DNA from: Eisenbergiella tayi
GTDB lineage: Bacteria > Bacillota > Clostridia > Lachnospirales > Lachnospiraceae
Length of the DNA: 64,000 nt
Assembly: GCF_001881565.1 (NCBI RefSeq)
Contig: NZ_MPDJ01000001.1
Location: 1,717,594-1,781,593 of the forward strand
Direction: 5' to 3'
Within the stretch, counting starts at the first letter, position 1; each line of letters opens with the position of its first letter. The notes under the pieces were generated by a model, which saw only the letters and a list, made by a program, of their open reading frames with translations, made no database searches and was not told the origin of the DNA. Shown one piece after another: positions 44,597 to 51,655 of the stretch. Made by a program: the position numbers and the translations under genes.

Positions 44597-45565
44597 TCAA
44601 TCATGGTTCTCCACCCGGATAATGGGCCGGTAGAAGTCATAATCTCCGTTTAGTTCCTTGTCCTCCTGCACTTCCGGCTTACAGTGGGGCGAACAGGGTA
44701 GGAAACCGAGAAATGGGCCCAGCCCGCCGCAGATATTGCACCCGCCGTCACCGCCGCAGGTGGTAAGTCTATCAGCCTGCACCACTTCCCGCATATAGGG
44801 ATCGTAGGCGATAGACAGGCCGAAGAAGTTGGGTTCCTCCATGTCATAAGGCCGGTTCTCATCCTCATCCATATCCTCAAACCAGCGCAGACGCATGGAG
44901 TAGTCTAACCCATCTCCCCATGGGAACAGGGTCCGGCACTCGCCGCCACACAAGTAGGCCCACTCGTCCGCCGTGGGCAGGGAGAAGCCCTGTTTTTGCA
45001 GCCGGTTTTGAAAGTCCAGATAGTCCACCTCGTGATAGAGGCTGACCTGCCAGCTGTCACTATCCCGTTCGAAACGGGCACGACCTGCCAGAGTAAGACT
45101 GTCCCTGTCGGTCAAAGCGAATTGGCGAAAATCTTCCAACCATTCCGAGCGCAGTCGTGGGTCCTCCAGTTTGACTGGCTCCCAGTTAATTTCCTCCAGC
45201 TCCCGGCCCACCAGCATGGGTCCAATGGCCACCTGCCGAACAGGAGCCATGCTTTCCCGAATCATCTCCTCCGGGTCCCGCTCCATTTCCCATTCCCGGA
45301 ACAGATACTCCAATTCCTCCCAGCTCTCCTGATTCAGTCCCACGGCAAACTGCTCCCAGCCCAGGGTGACGGTATCGCCGGGGACAAAGACGAACTCCCG
45401 ACCATCTTTCTTGAAGATGCCGGTGGTGCAGCTCTGGCCCCAGCGGTCAAAAGTATGTAGACCGAGAAAGGTCATATCATAACGGGCAGCCAGGCTCTCC
45501 ATCAGCACCTGCTTCTCGATGTTTTCCATTTGATTGAATTGGGTGCGGAATAGTCTTTTGTTCAT
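44597..45565 (-). CDS. FGE-sulfatase-like protein of the immunity array
   Basis: 322 residues from ATG 45565 with GGAGGAC before it. The C-terminal half resembles formylglycine-generating-enzyme folds used as binding scaffolds (EFVFVPGDTVTLGWEQF; FSLPTADEWAYLCGGECRTLFPWGD), ending with a Cys-rich part (TTCGGDGGCNICGG). Catalytic activity is doubtful. I take it as an immunity-type or sensor protein by context. Confidence 0.55.
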   Translation of the reverse strand: MNKRLFRTQFNQMENIEKQVLMESLAARYDMTFLGLHTFDRWGQSCTTGIFKKDGREFVFVPGDTVTLGWEQFAVGLNQESWEELEYLFREWEMERDPEEMIRESMAPVRQVAIGPMLVGRELEEINWEPVKLEDPRLRSEWLEDFRQFALTDRDSLTLAGRARFERDSDSWQVSLYHEVDYLDFQNRLQKQGFSLPTADEWAYLCGGECRTLFPWGDGLDYSMRLRWFEDMDEDENRPYDMEEPNFFGLSIAYDPYMREVVQADRLTTCGGDGGCNICGGLGPFLGFLPCSPHCKPEVQEDKELNGDYDFYRPIIRVENHD

Positions 45566-45576
45566 AACAAGTCCTC

Positions 45577-45987
45577 CTACAGCCTATCCAGGTTTTCCTG
45601 TAAATCGCCCTGCATCAAGTGCTGGGCAATGGCTTGGTTCAGTGCCTTATGGGGGTGATAGGCTGCCTGCTCTACATCGTGCAGGCACTCCTCCATCAAT
45701 GCCTCCGGAGAAATGCCTTCCCGTTTGCCATAAAGATGGCCGAAGGCATAGCACACGGACTTGAGAAAGTCGAAAATATAGTCGTGATTTCCACGCATAC
45801 TGGGCAGGTCGTTGAACGAGCCCATACCTCCGTATGCCCGAAGATGGTGGGCAACCTCCCGCCGCTGGTTCCAGTCCTGAATGTCCCGCTCCAACCAGTC
45901 GATCCAGTTTTGGAACTCTGGATGGTCTGCCAGAAGGATGGAGCGCAGACAGGTCAGAGCCTCGGTATAAATATCAGACTGTTTCAT
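45577..45987 (-). CDS. DUF6966-like immunity-array protein
   Basis: 136 residues from ATG 45987, which overlaps the upstream stop as ATGA; GGGGGAG stands before it. The pattern WLERDIQDWNQRREVAHHLRAYGGMGSFNDL is that of DUF6966. Helical, soluble, of unknown biochemistry; co-translated with the propeller-like protein upstream. Confidence 0.65.
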   Translation of the reverse strand: MKQSDIYTEALTCLRSILLADHPEFQNWIDWLERDIQDWNQRREVAHHLRAYGGMGSFNDLPSMRGNHDYIFDFLKSVCYAFGHLYGKREGISPEALMEECLHDVEQAAYHPHKALNQAIAQHLMQGDLQENLDRL

Positions 45988-46934
45988 TGGCCATCGCTCC
46001 CCCAAATACCTCCATAGAGCACACCATCTTTTCCAAGGAACAACATCCGGCTGCGAAGCAGGCTGCACTGCTCCACAGCGACCTTGTTTCCGTCACAGGT
46101 GGGAATAGCCTCCTGTTTTTTCCCAAGGTGATCACCATGAGCGGTAAGGAAGTAGAATTTATCCCGTTGCTGGTATCCGCCTTGAAACAGGAAGGTATTG
46201 CCGGACGGGGCAACAGAAAAAGCTCCGCTTCCTTCGATTGGCAGTTCAAATACAAAGTCCTCTTTGAAGTTCGTCCGCACCAGCCGGAATTCATCGTAAT
46301 AATAAAACCACAGGTTTTCTTCTTCGTCCAGGCTGATGGCGTAGCAGTCATAGATGGAATAGTTCTCATTCTTCCAGAGAGGAGTTCCCTCCGATGTCCA
46401 TGCAATCAGACCGCAAGCACCCAGAGGTTCATCCCAACCGTAATTACCAAATACACCTTCGTCAAAGTAGCTGGTAATGATGGTGCCATCTTTTTTTACC
46501 ACACAGTCTTGAATGCCATCCCCCAGGCAGAAACGGGACAGCACAGCTCCGTCCCGGCTGACGATCCAGGCGTTCTGGTCGGGGCCGTTTTCCCGATAGG
46601 CGCATCTTGCCCCCAGCAGGAGGAAGTGGTCACCTGCGGGCCGCAAATAATGGAACTGGAACTTCAAGAGGCCAAGAGGAAACAGCGTCGTTTCCAGCAC
46701 CCGCTGTTCCGCCCAATCCAGCTGGATTTCCACTGCGGTATAGGTGGAAGGAGTGCTGAGCCAGTCCTTACCCTGTGTTTCGGACGGCTGTTCCATGAGA
46801 AGATAGACTTTTCCATCCCTTTCCGTGAAAAAGTCTGTCACTTCTGTGCCCTCCAGATGGTTTTCCCGGCGCAGCTGGTTCAGGTCAATGATGGAGAACA
46901 ACGGCAGATTTTTGGCTTTTATAGGTTTGTTCAT
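45984..46934 (-). CDS. Beta-propeller-like protein of unknown family
   Basis: 316 residues with repeating strand patterns (KVYLLMEQPSE, HFLLLGARCAYRENG, AWIVSRDGAVLSRFCLGDG, TIITSYFDEGVFGNYGW, LWFYYYDEFRLVRTNF), which suggests a propeller. I do not recognise a family. AGGAGGAG precedes the ATG. Immunity-type role is inferred only from its neighbours. Confidence 0.55.
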   Translation of the reverse strand: MNKPIKAKNLPLFSIIDLNQLRRENHLEGTEVTDFFTERDGKVYLLMEQPSETQGKDWLSTPSTYTAVEIQLDWAEQRVLETTLFPLGLLKFQFHYLRPAGDHFLLLGARCAYRENGPDQNAWIVSRDGAVLSRFCLGDGIQDCVVKKDGTIITSYFDEGVFGNYGWDEPLGACGLIAWTSEGTPLWKNENYSIYDCYAISLDEEENLWFYYYDEFRLVRTNFKEDFVFELPIEGSGAFSVAPSGNTFLFQGGYQQRDKFYFLTAHGDHLGKKQEAIPTCDGNKVAVEQCSLLRSRMLFLGKDGVLYGGIWGSDGQ

Positions 46935-46949
46935 AGTGTCTCCTCCTGG

Positions 46950-47249
46950 CTACTTTAACGCTCCATCATAGGTGTGAGTTTCCCAGATGGCCTCAAATTC
47001 CGCCTGCTCTATGATGCAGGCGTGGAATTCCTCGCCCCAGACATGGGCGTTCAATTCCTCCACGGTGGGGATCGGCGTGATCTCGATGACACCGTCGTAA
47101 AGGTCAGGGATGTTGCGGGTGCGGCCATCCGCAAAGATGTCAATGGAGCGGAGGGCCAGCCGCTCATTTTCGGTATCCACTTCATAGAGGATGACCGATG
47201 GTTCACCCTCTGGTGCGCCCGCCCAAAAGAGCTTGATGTACTCGATCAT
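46950..47249 (-). CDS. DUF6881 family protein
   Basis: 99 residues: MIEYIKLFWAGAPEGEPSVILYEVDTENERLALRSIDIFADG and the closing ACIIEQAEFEAIWE fit DUF6881, a small immunity-type family. No signal or membrane segment. 15 bases separate it from the next gene. Confidence 0.7.
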   Translation of the reverse strand: MIEYIKLFWAGAPEGEPSVILYEVDTENERLALRSIDIFADGRTRNIPDLYDGVIEITPIPTVEELNAHVWGEEFHACIIEQAEFEAIWETHTYDGALK

Positions 47250-47267
47250 CTCGATCCCTTCATCGTA

Positions 47268-47576
47268 TCATTTGAAATAGTAATACCAATTCCCGCCAAA
47301 TTCCCGGTCACATTCCTCCTGTGAGGCAAAGGTGCAGTCCTTGATTCCCTCAATGGGGTAATGACTCTTTATCAGCTGCTCTCTGTGATAGGAATTGATC
47401 TGTTCCGTCAGGCCGCTCTGCCGCGCCGTCTCTAATTGCGAGTCCGTGGCAAAGATGTAGGACACAAAGTAGTTGTCCGGCTGGATGTAGCAGCCAAACT
47501 CAATGGCCTGCTGGATGTCATCGAAGTGGTGTTTCACATCCTCCATGCAGGCTTCTATTACTTTTCGCCATGCCAT
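47268..47576 (-). CDS. Small immunity-array protein of unknown family
   Basis: 102 residues from ATG 47576 (MAWRKVIEACMEDVKHHFDD), chosen because AAGGAG stands six bases before; an earlier ATG at 47597 has a poorly spaced site. The end CDREFGGNWYYYFK is aromatic. The family is not recognised. It overlaps or abuts the stop of the Imm51-like gene (47587). Confidence 0.55.
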   Translation of the reverse strand: MAWRKVIEACMEDVKHHFDDIQQAIEFGCYIQPDNYFVSYIFATDSQLETARQSGLTEQINSYHREQLIKSHYPIEGIKDCTFASQEECDREFGGNWYYYFK

Positions 47577-47586
47577 CTCCTGCTCC

Positions 47587-48030
47587 TTATTTCTCATCTT
47601 CCACCTCACCTATACCCAGATAAGTCCCCATCGTTTTTTCATTGTCACAGGCCGCCCGGATCATTTTGGACAGTAGCATCAAATCGTCGATGTATTGGGA
47701 GTACACGCAGAACACATCTTCGTCGGAGTCGAAGTGAAACAGATCCACGCCGCTGTTATTTTCCTCAAACTCCCGGATCACGCCCCGGACCAGCCGTTCC
47801 CAGTCTCCGCTGCTGCCGGTCAGTCCCAGCCGGCAGAATTCTTCTGCCCGAAACCCATCGCTGATTTTCAGCAGAAGGGAGATTGCATAGGGGTGGTGGG
47901 GAATGAGAAAGAATGGCGCGATCTGCTCCAGCTTCACCCAAATTTTGAAGGGCGGGCGCGGGTCAGGTATCCAGGGCAAGATTTCCCATTCGTCCTCCGG
48001 TCGGTTTCCGTATTGGCAAAGGTCTTTCAT
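47587..48030 (-). CDS. Imm51-like immunity protein
   Basis: 147 residues. The block SGVDLFHFDSDEDVFCVYSQYIDDLMLLSKMI resembles Imm51, where an acidic D-S-E motif precedes FxxY. Acidic and soluble, as immunity proteins to nucleases usually are. The assignment by eye is tentative. Confidence 0.5.
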   Translation of the reverse strand: MKDLCQYGNRPEDEWEILPWIPDPRPPFKIWVKLEQIAPFFLIPHHPYAISLLLKISDGFRAEEFCRLGLTGSSGDWERLVRGVIREFEENNSGVDLFHFDSDEDVFCVYSQYIDDLMLLSKMIRAACDNEKTMGTYLGIGEVEDEK

Positions 48031-48057
48031 AGTGTTCTCCTTTGTTCTGTCACATTT

Positions 48058-48789
48058 TTAATCCTGTTCTTGATAACTGGCTTCAATGTCGATGAACCGC
48101 ACATACACGGCGCAGACTTCGCCCTTTGCGTCATACCCAAAGTAGACGGGATAGTAGCCGTCACCCCAGCCAGAGGCAAAGATGGGCAGGTTGCAGTCCG
48201 TGTCCGGCACTGTCCAGTTGAGCCAGTCGCCGCAGTCCCCCTGATATTTGGGGTGAGCTTTGGCGTTTTCCTCCAGCAAGTCGCAGAACAGGTTGTTATA
48301 GGGGTCAATGTCAGGGTCCTCCTCCAGCCGCTTGGCCCAGTATGCCTTGAAGGCCGCCTGGGTCTGGATGTCCGCAACGCAGCCCATCCCGGCGTCTACG
48401 CCAAAGCCAAAATACTCGTCCTCGCCCAGTTCCTCGTCCAGATCCTCGTTGCCCACCATGCCCAGCTCATAGCGGACAGGTTTTTCCTGGTTGACCTCTA
48501 CCTTGACGCAGGCGTAGCGGTCGCCGTATTGTTCGCTGGGCACCACGCAGATTTTTACGGGATAAGTTCCGGCGGGGATCGTTTGAAGGAACGGCAGAGT
48601 GTCCTCCAGTTCCACCAGCGGATCACAGGCGAAAATCTGCCCGGTGGGGAAATGGACGGTGCCGATGTCCAGCACATCCACCGCCATGTTCCCAATCACT
48701 TTCTCTGTGAAATGGGCCTCCAAGTCATCTTTACAGGTCAATTTATCCTTGATTGCTTCGTATTTGTTCAGCCATTCAGTTGTAGGCAT
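48058..48789 (-). CDS. DUF4241 family protein
   Basis: 243 residues from ATG 48789, with GGAGG eight bases before it. Typical DUF4241 blocks: GTVHFPTGQIFACDPLVEL, LPFLQTIPAGTYPVKICVV, YFGFGVDAGMGCVADI, and the end IFASGWGDGYYPVYFGYDAKGEVCAVYVRFIDI. The family is frequent in immunity clusters; the reaction, if any, is unknown. The frame stays open upstream into a zinc-ribbon segment (next entry). Confidence 0.8.
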   Translation of the reverse strand: MPTTEWLNKYEAIKDKLTCKDDLEAHFTEKVIGNMAVDVLDIGTVHFPTGQIFACDPLVELEDTLPFLQTIPAGTYPVKICVVPSEQYGDRYACVKVEVNQEKPVRYELGMVGNEDLDEELGEDEYFGFGVDAGMGCVADIQTQAAFKAYWAKRLEEDPDIDPYNNLFCDLLEENAKAHPKYQGDCGDWLNWTVPDTDCNLPIFASGWGDGYYPVYFGYDAKGEVCAVYVRFIDIEASYQEQD

Positions 48790-49004
48790 ATCAGTTTCCT
48801 CCTGTTGATTCTGCTTCTTGATGTACACACTCTTTGAGCCGTCCCAATAGCAGTTCACACACCGGCCATCCTGAAAATGATGGTCACAATTCGGGTAGCC
48901 ATAGAGAACATGGGCACATTCTGGCACAGCCCCATCATCTGTGAGGAGCCTTTGAAAAACAGGCTTCCGCACTCATCACAAAGGGCCAGTTCTTTTTCTG
49001 CCAT
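48790..49004 (-). pseudogene. Zinc-ribbon leader of the DUF4241 gene, one-base frameshift
   Basis: ATG at 49004 opens MAEKELALCDECGSLFFKG and reaches GLC near 48930, then continues out of frame. The other frame gives the expected sequel ECAHVLYGYPNCDHHFQDG and RCVNCYWDGSK and runs without stop into DUF4241. One missing C in a CCC run would explain this. An intact relative would be a four- to six-Cys ribbon fused to DUF4241. Confidence 0.6.
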
Positions 49005-49009
49005 AGGGT

Positions 49010-49336
49010 TCACCAGTCCCGTTCCCGGATGGCCTCCTCGGTGTCAATGGGGATGCCAAACCACTCCAGAATGTAGGCCACGGTTGCCGCAATACATTCC
49101 CGCGCCACCGTTTCGATCTCGCTGTCGTTCTCGTCAAACTCCTCCTGGAGATCATTGATGCCGCAGACCGCCTCGTCCAGCGTTTCCTGCACCACTTCGG
49201 TGTCGGTTTCGCCACTCTCCAGCAGGGCGATGACCTTCTGAAGCTCGTCCTTTACCTTGTCCACCAGAAAAGCAGGATAGTAATCGTCCTGATACATCTC
49301 GTCCAGCAGCTTGTAATTGGGGTCAAATGCTTTCAT
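49010..49336 (-). CDS. DUF5713 family protein
   Basis: 108 residues fitting DUF5713: YKLLDEMYQDDYYPAFLVDKVKDEL, the GINDLQEEFDENDSEIETVARECIAATVAYI block and the terminal AIRERDW. Acidic helical protein, immunity-type family. Its stop lies 6 bases before the zinc-ribbon start. Confidence 0.8.
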   Translation of the reverse strand: MKAFDPNYKLLDEMYQDDYYPAFLVDKVKDELQKVIALLESGETDTEVVQETLDEAVCGINDLQEEFDENDSEIETVARECIAATVAYILEWFGIPIDTEEAIRERDW

Positions 49337-49372
49337 AGGGATTGCTCCTTTCCTCGTGTATGTCAGTCACGC

Positions 49373-49876
49373 TCAGCTCTCATGTGTGATACAGAAAATC
49401 TCCTTGTTCAAATCAAAGTAGATTACCATCAGTTCGTCGGTAATCTCCGGGTTAAAGGACAGATCCAGAATGAAAACTTGCTGGTTCATCTCGCTATCCA
49501 CCAGACTGCCGAACCGCTTGAGCTTCAAAAAGTCAACCATCTCAGCAAAGGACAGTTTGGCTGGGTCGGTTCCCGGAAAAAGTTCCGCCACAATATCCGG
49601 GCCTACATCGTCCCGATGGAACTCCATGAAAAATGTCACAACGCTATGGTAGCGGCTGTCCTCGTCTGCCAGCGCCGCTTTGATGGCGGCTTTGGCCTTC
49701 TCCGCCAATTTCTCCGCCTCATCCAGCATTTCTCCCACCGCATCCATGACAGCAGGATCGCCGGTCAGTTCTTCCTCTACATCGAAGATAAAGGGTAGTC
49801 CCGATTCCTCGGGAAAGTTGAAGATTTCCTCACCGGGTGTATATGTAAAATCAATGCGTTTACAATTCAGTTTCAT
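49373..49876 (-). CDS. DUF2004 family protein
   Basis: 167 residues from ATG 49876 with AAGAGG before it. Blocks SVVTFFMEFHRDDVGPDIVAELF, FLKLKRFGSL and VFILDLSFNPEITDELMVIYFDLN are those of DUF2004. Soluble and acidic. Function unknown; immunity-type context. Confidence 0.7.
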   Translation of the reverse strand: MKLNCKRIDFTYTPGEEIFNFPEESGLPFIFDVEEELTGDPAVMDAVGEMLDEAEKLAEKAKAAIKAALADEDSRYHSVVTFFMEFHRDDVGPDIVAELFPGTDPAKLSFAEMVDFLKLKRFGSLVDSEMNQQVFILDLSFNPEITDELMVIYFDLNKEIFCITHES

Positions 49877-49887
49877 AGATATACCTC

Positions 49888-50121
49888 TTATTTCAATTTC
49901 AGCACAAATCCCCAGATGCTCACCACGATCAAAAGGACGCCCAGCAGGAAGAACACCACCCGCCGGTATCCTCTGCTGTGGCGGTGGGCATCCCGCGTAC
50001 CAGTGGGGTCGCAGAGCCAGTTCCAGTTGCGGATCGCCCCAATTAAAATCACGGCCCCGATGAGCACCGAGGCAATGTACCAATGCTCTTGCAAAAATGC
50101 TGTGATCTGTTCACTGTTCAT
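49888..50121 (-). CDS. Imm17-like two-helix membrane immunity protein
   Basis: 77 residues with two membrane helices. HWYIASVLIGAVILIGAIRNWNWLCDPTG and the second helix VVFFLLGVLLIVVSIWG fit Imm17, known for pairing with polymorphic toxins. ATG at 50121 has GAGGAGG before it. It is the first gene of the array in the direction of transcription. Confidence 0.75.
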   Translation of the reverse strand: MNSEQITAFLQEHWYIASVLIGAVILIGAIRNWNWLCDPTGTRDAHRHSRGYRRVVFFLLGVLLIVVSIWGFVLKLK

Positions 50122-50174
50122 TCTACTTCCTCCTCACGCAAATACCTGCTGGTATTTCTCTTTTCATACTCTTT

Positions 50175-50345
50175 TCAAACAATAAAAAAGCCCCACGCCG
50201 CACTGTCATAAAGACAGGCTGACGCAGGACATGAAGAAGCCGCGTTGAAGGAGCCGCATCCACCAGCAGATGTAGTTTCTTCAACAACCAAAATATTTTT
50301 TTCGTATCTTAAAGCAGCAAATTGCTGTCCAATATATTTGTTCAT
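50175..50345 (-). CDS. Possible 56-residue leader ORF before the immunity array
   Basis: ATG 50345 (MNKYIGQQFAALRYEKN) to TGA 50175. The end is Cys-rich (GGCGSFNAASSCPASACLYD) and the stop falls after a run of six T that looks like a terminator. The ribosome site is weak. A TGTGATATAAT box (extended -10) lies 40 bases upstream. It could be a regulatory leader or chance. Confidence 0.25.
   Translation of the reverse strand: MNKYIGQQFAALRYEKNILVVEETTSAGGCGSFNAASSCPASACLYDSAAWGFFIV
50184..50228 (-). terminator. Weak terminator or attenuator before the immunity array
   Basis: CTGTC/GACAG hairpin (loop TTTAT) extended by a G/C-rich flank and followed by GGGGC and six T on the minus strand, 63 bases before the Imm17-like start. 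The stem is imperfect. Confidence 0.4.
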
Positions 50346-50452
50346 AGCGGCACCATTTGTTCTGAGCGTAGTTTTATATCTTATTATATCACAGCACCCC
50401 TTCAATGAAAATATTTTGTTGGAAATGCTAATGAAAAATTTTTGTGAATTTG

Positions 50453-50995
50453 TTAAGGCGCAGGGGCTGTTATCTCCATAGTGTCTGGATGGATCAGAGT
50501 GATTACTTTTCCCTGATGCAAGGCATAGTTGACTGTCTGTGATGTACCTGAGCGCAGCTTTTTCTGATTATCAAACACACCGATAAGGTACTCTGCATGA
50601 TCGACCATATAGTAATTCCTTTTTTTATAACTGGAAACATCCGCAGAATGTGAAATAACAATGGAATCGTTTGCGTTTTGGATCAGCTTTTTCAATCTAT
50701 GTCTACTCTGATCCGGCCATTTAGAGTCATAACCGATGAAGGGAACTACAACGACAATTTTAATATCTTCGTATCCCGTTTGTGCCCTCAATGTCAGCAG
50801 CTGTTCTCCAGCCCACATATCCACACCAAGAGCACCGCCGACAAAAAAAGTACGGACAAATTTCTCGTCATGAAGTATCCGAAACTGCTCCAGGAGACAT
50901 TCTTTTAATTTTTGGCATAGGGGATCTTCCTCATTATATCCAAAGCAAAATCTTGTTGGTCGGTGGCCGGTAATGGCGCAGGCATACTGATTCAT
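50453..50995 (-). CDS. SLOG-family nucleotide-binding protein (DUF1273/YpsA-like)
   Basis: 180 residues from ATG 50995 with AAGGGTGA before it. Starts with ACAITGHRPTRFCFGY and has FFVGGALGVDMWAGEQLL, VVVVPFIGYDSKWP, and YYMVDHAEYLIGVFDN, the pattern of SLOG Rossmann proteins. SLOG domains bind nucleotides or cyclic signals and are often linked to defence or toxin systems. Divergent from the XRE gene, so likely regulated with it. Confidence 0.8.
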   Translation of the reverse strand: MNQYACAITGHRPTRFCFGYNEEDPLCQKLKECLLEQFRILHDEKFVRTFFVGGALGVDMWAGEQLLTLRAQTGYEDIKIVVVVPFIGYDSKWPDQSRHRLKKLIQNANDSIVISHSADVSSYKKRNYYMVDHAEYLIGVFDNQKKLRSGTSQTVNYALHQGKVITLIHPDTMEITAPAP

Positions 50996-51004
50996 ATAAA
51001 TCAC

Positions 51005-51152
51005 CCTTGATAACTGCCTTGATTACGCATATAAAGCAAAAATAACGCAAATAATAATGCGTATAAAGGTTGTATTATAAAATTATAACACAATACATAC
51101 GAAGTATCAAGAATTGCTTTCTGCTATGCTAAAAGAGCAGAGAGGTGAGCGT
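51005..51152. promoter_or_regulatory. Divergent promoter region of SLOG and XRE genes
   Basis: ACGCATATAAAG (51025), ACGCAA (51045) and ATGCGTATAAAG (51056) form direct and inverted repeats of ACGCAT within 45 bases. They are plausible operator sites for the XRE protein. Confidence 0.4.
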
Positions 51153-51467
51153 ATGGACGAAGAATTTATCCGCAATCGGATCACAGAATTGCGATTGAAA
51201 AAAGGTGTTTCAGAATATCAGATGAGCATGGAGTTAGGGCAGAACAGAAGCTATATTCAGGCGATTTCCTCTGGGCGTTCTATGCCGTCTATGAAGCAGT
51301 TCCTCAACATCTGTGAGTATTTTGAAATCACACCGCTTCAATTTTTTGATGCACAGGAAAATAACCCTCAGCTTATCAAGAAGGCTTTGGACGGAATGAG
51401 AAAGATGTCAGATGACGATTTGATTATGCTGATTGGTTTTATAAGTCGCTTAAACACAGAAAACTAA
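51153..51467 (+). CDS. XRE-family transcription regulator
   Basis: 104 residues from ATG 51153 with AGAGAGGTGA before it; a start at 51114 has no site. Helix-turn-helix ITELRLKKGVSEYQMSMELGQNRSYIQAISSGRSMPSM, then QFLNICEYFEITPLQFF. Only plus-strand gene of this module; it probably controls itself and the SLOG gene. Confidence 0.85.
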   Translation: MDEEFIRNRITELRLKKGVSEYQMSMELGQNRSYIQAISSGRSMPSMKQFLNICEYFEITPLQFFDAQENNPQLIKKALDGMRKMSDDDLIMLIGFISRLNTEN

Positions 51468-51505
51468 CGATAGGAGGCAGTAAGCGTCCCGTCGTTAGTT
51501 TTTCA
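51462..51505 (+). terminator. Terminator of the XRE gene
   Basis: AACTAACGA/TCGTTAGTT stem (51462-51470, 51492-51500) followed by TTTTTC. The stem overlaps the stop codon. Confidence 0.8.
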
Positions 51506-51521
51506 TTTTATGCGCAGCATA

Positions 51522-51638
51522 TTGTGGCAAGCAATGCTTGTGGCTATCCATTTCGCCACAAACTGCTTGTTGAGGGCAGTGCCCCCAAGCCCCTTTGAAC
51601 ACAGAATTTCATTCTGTGGCTGCGCGTTCTGCGAACGC
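51522..51638. other. Candidate oriT: five inverted repeats in 117 bases
   Basis: TTGTGGC/GCCACAA (51522-51528, 51555-51561) enclosing AAGCAATGCTT (51529-51539); GGGCAGTGCCC (51574-51584); CACAGAAT/ATTCTGTG (51600-51618); GCGTTC/GAACGC (51624-51638). It lies between the relaxase stop and the XRE terminator, with no gene. The density of hairpins next to a MOBP relaxase is typical of oriT. Confidence 0.5.
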
Positions 51639-51655
51639 TTTTGACCAGGACCAGC

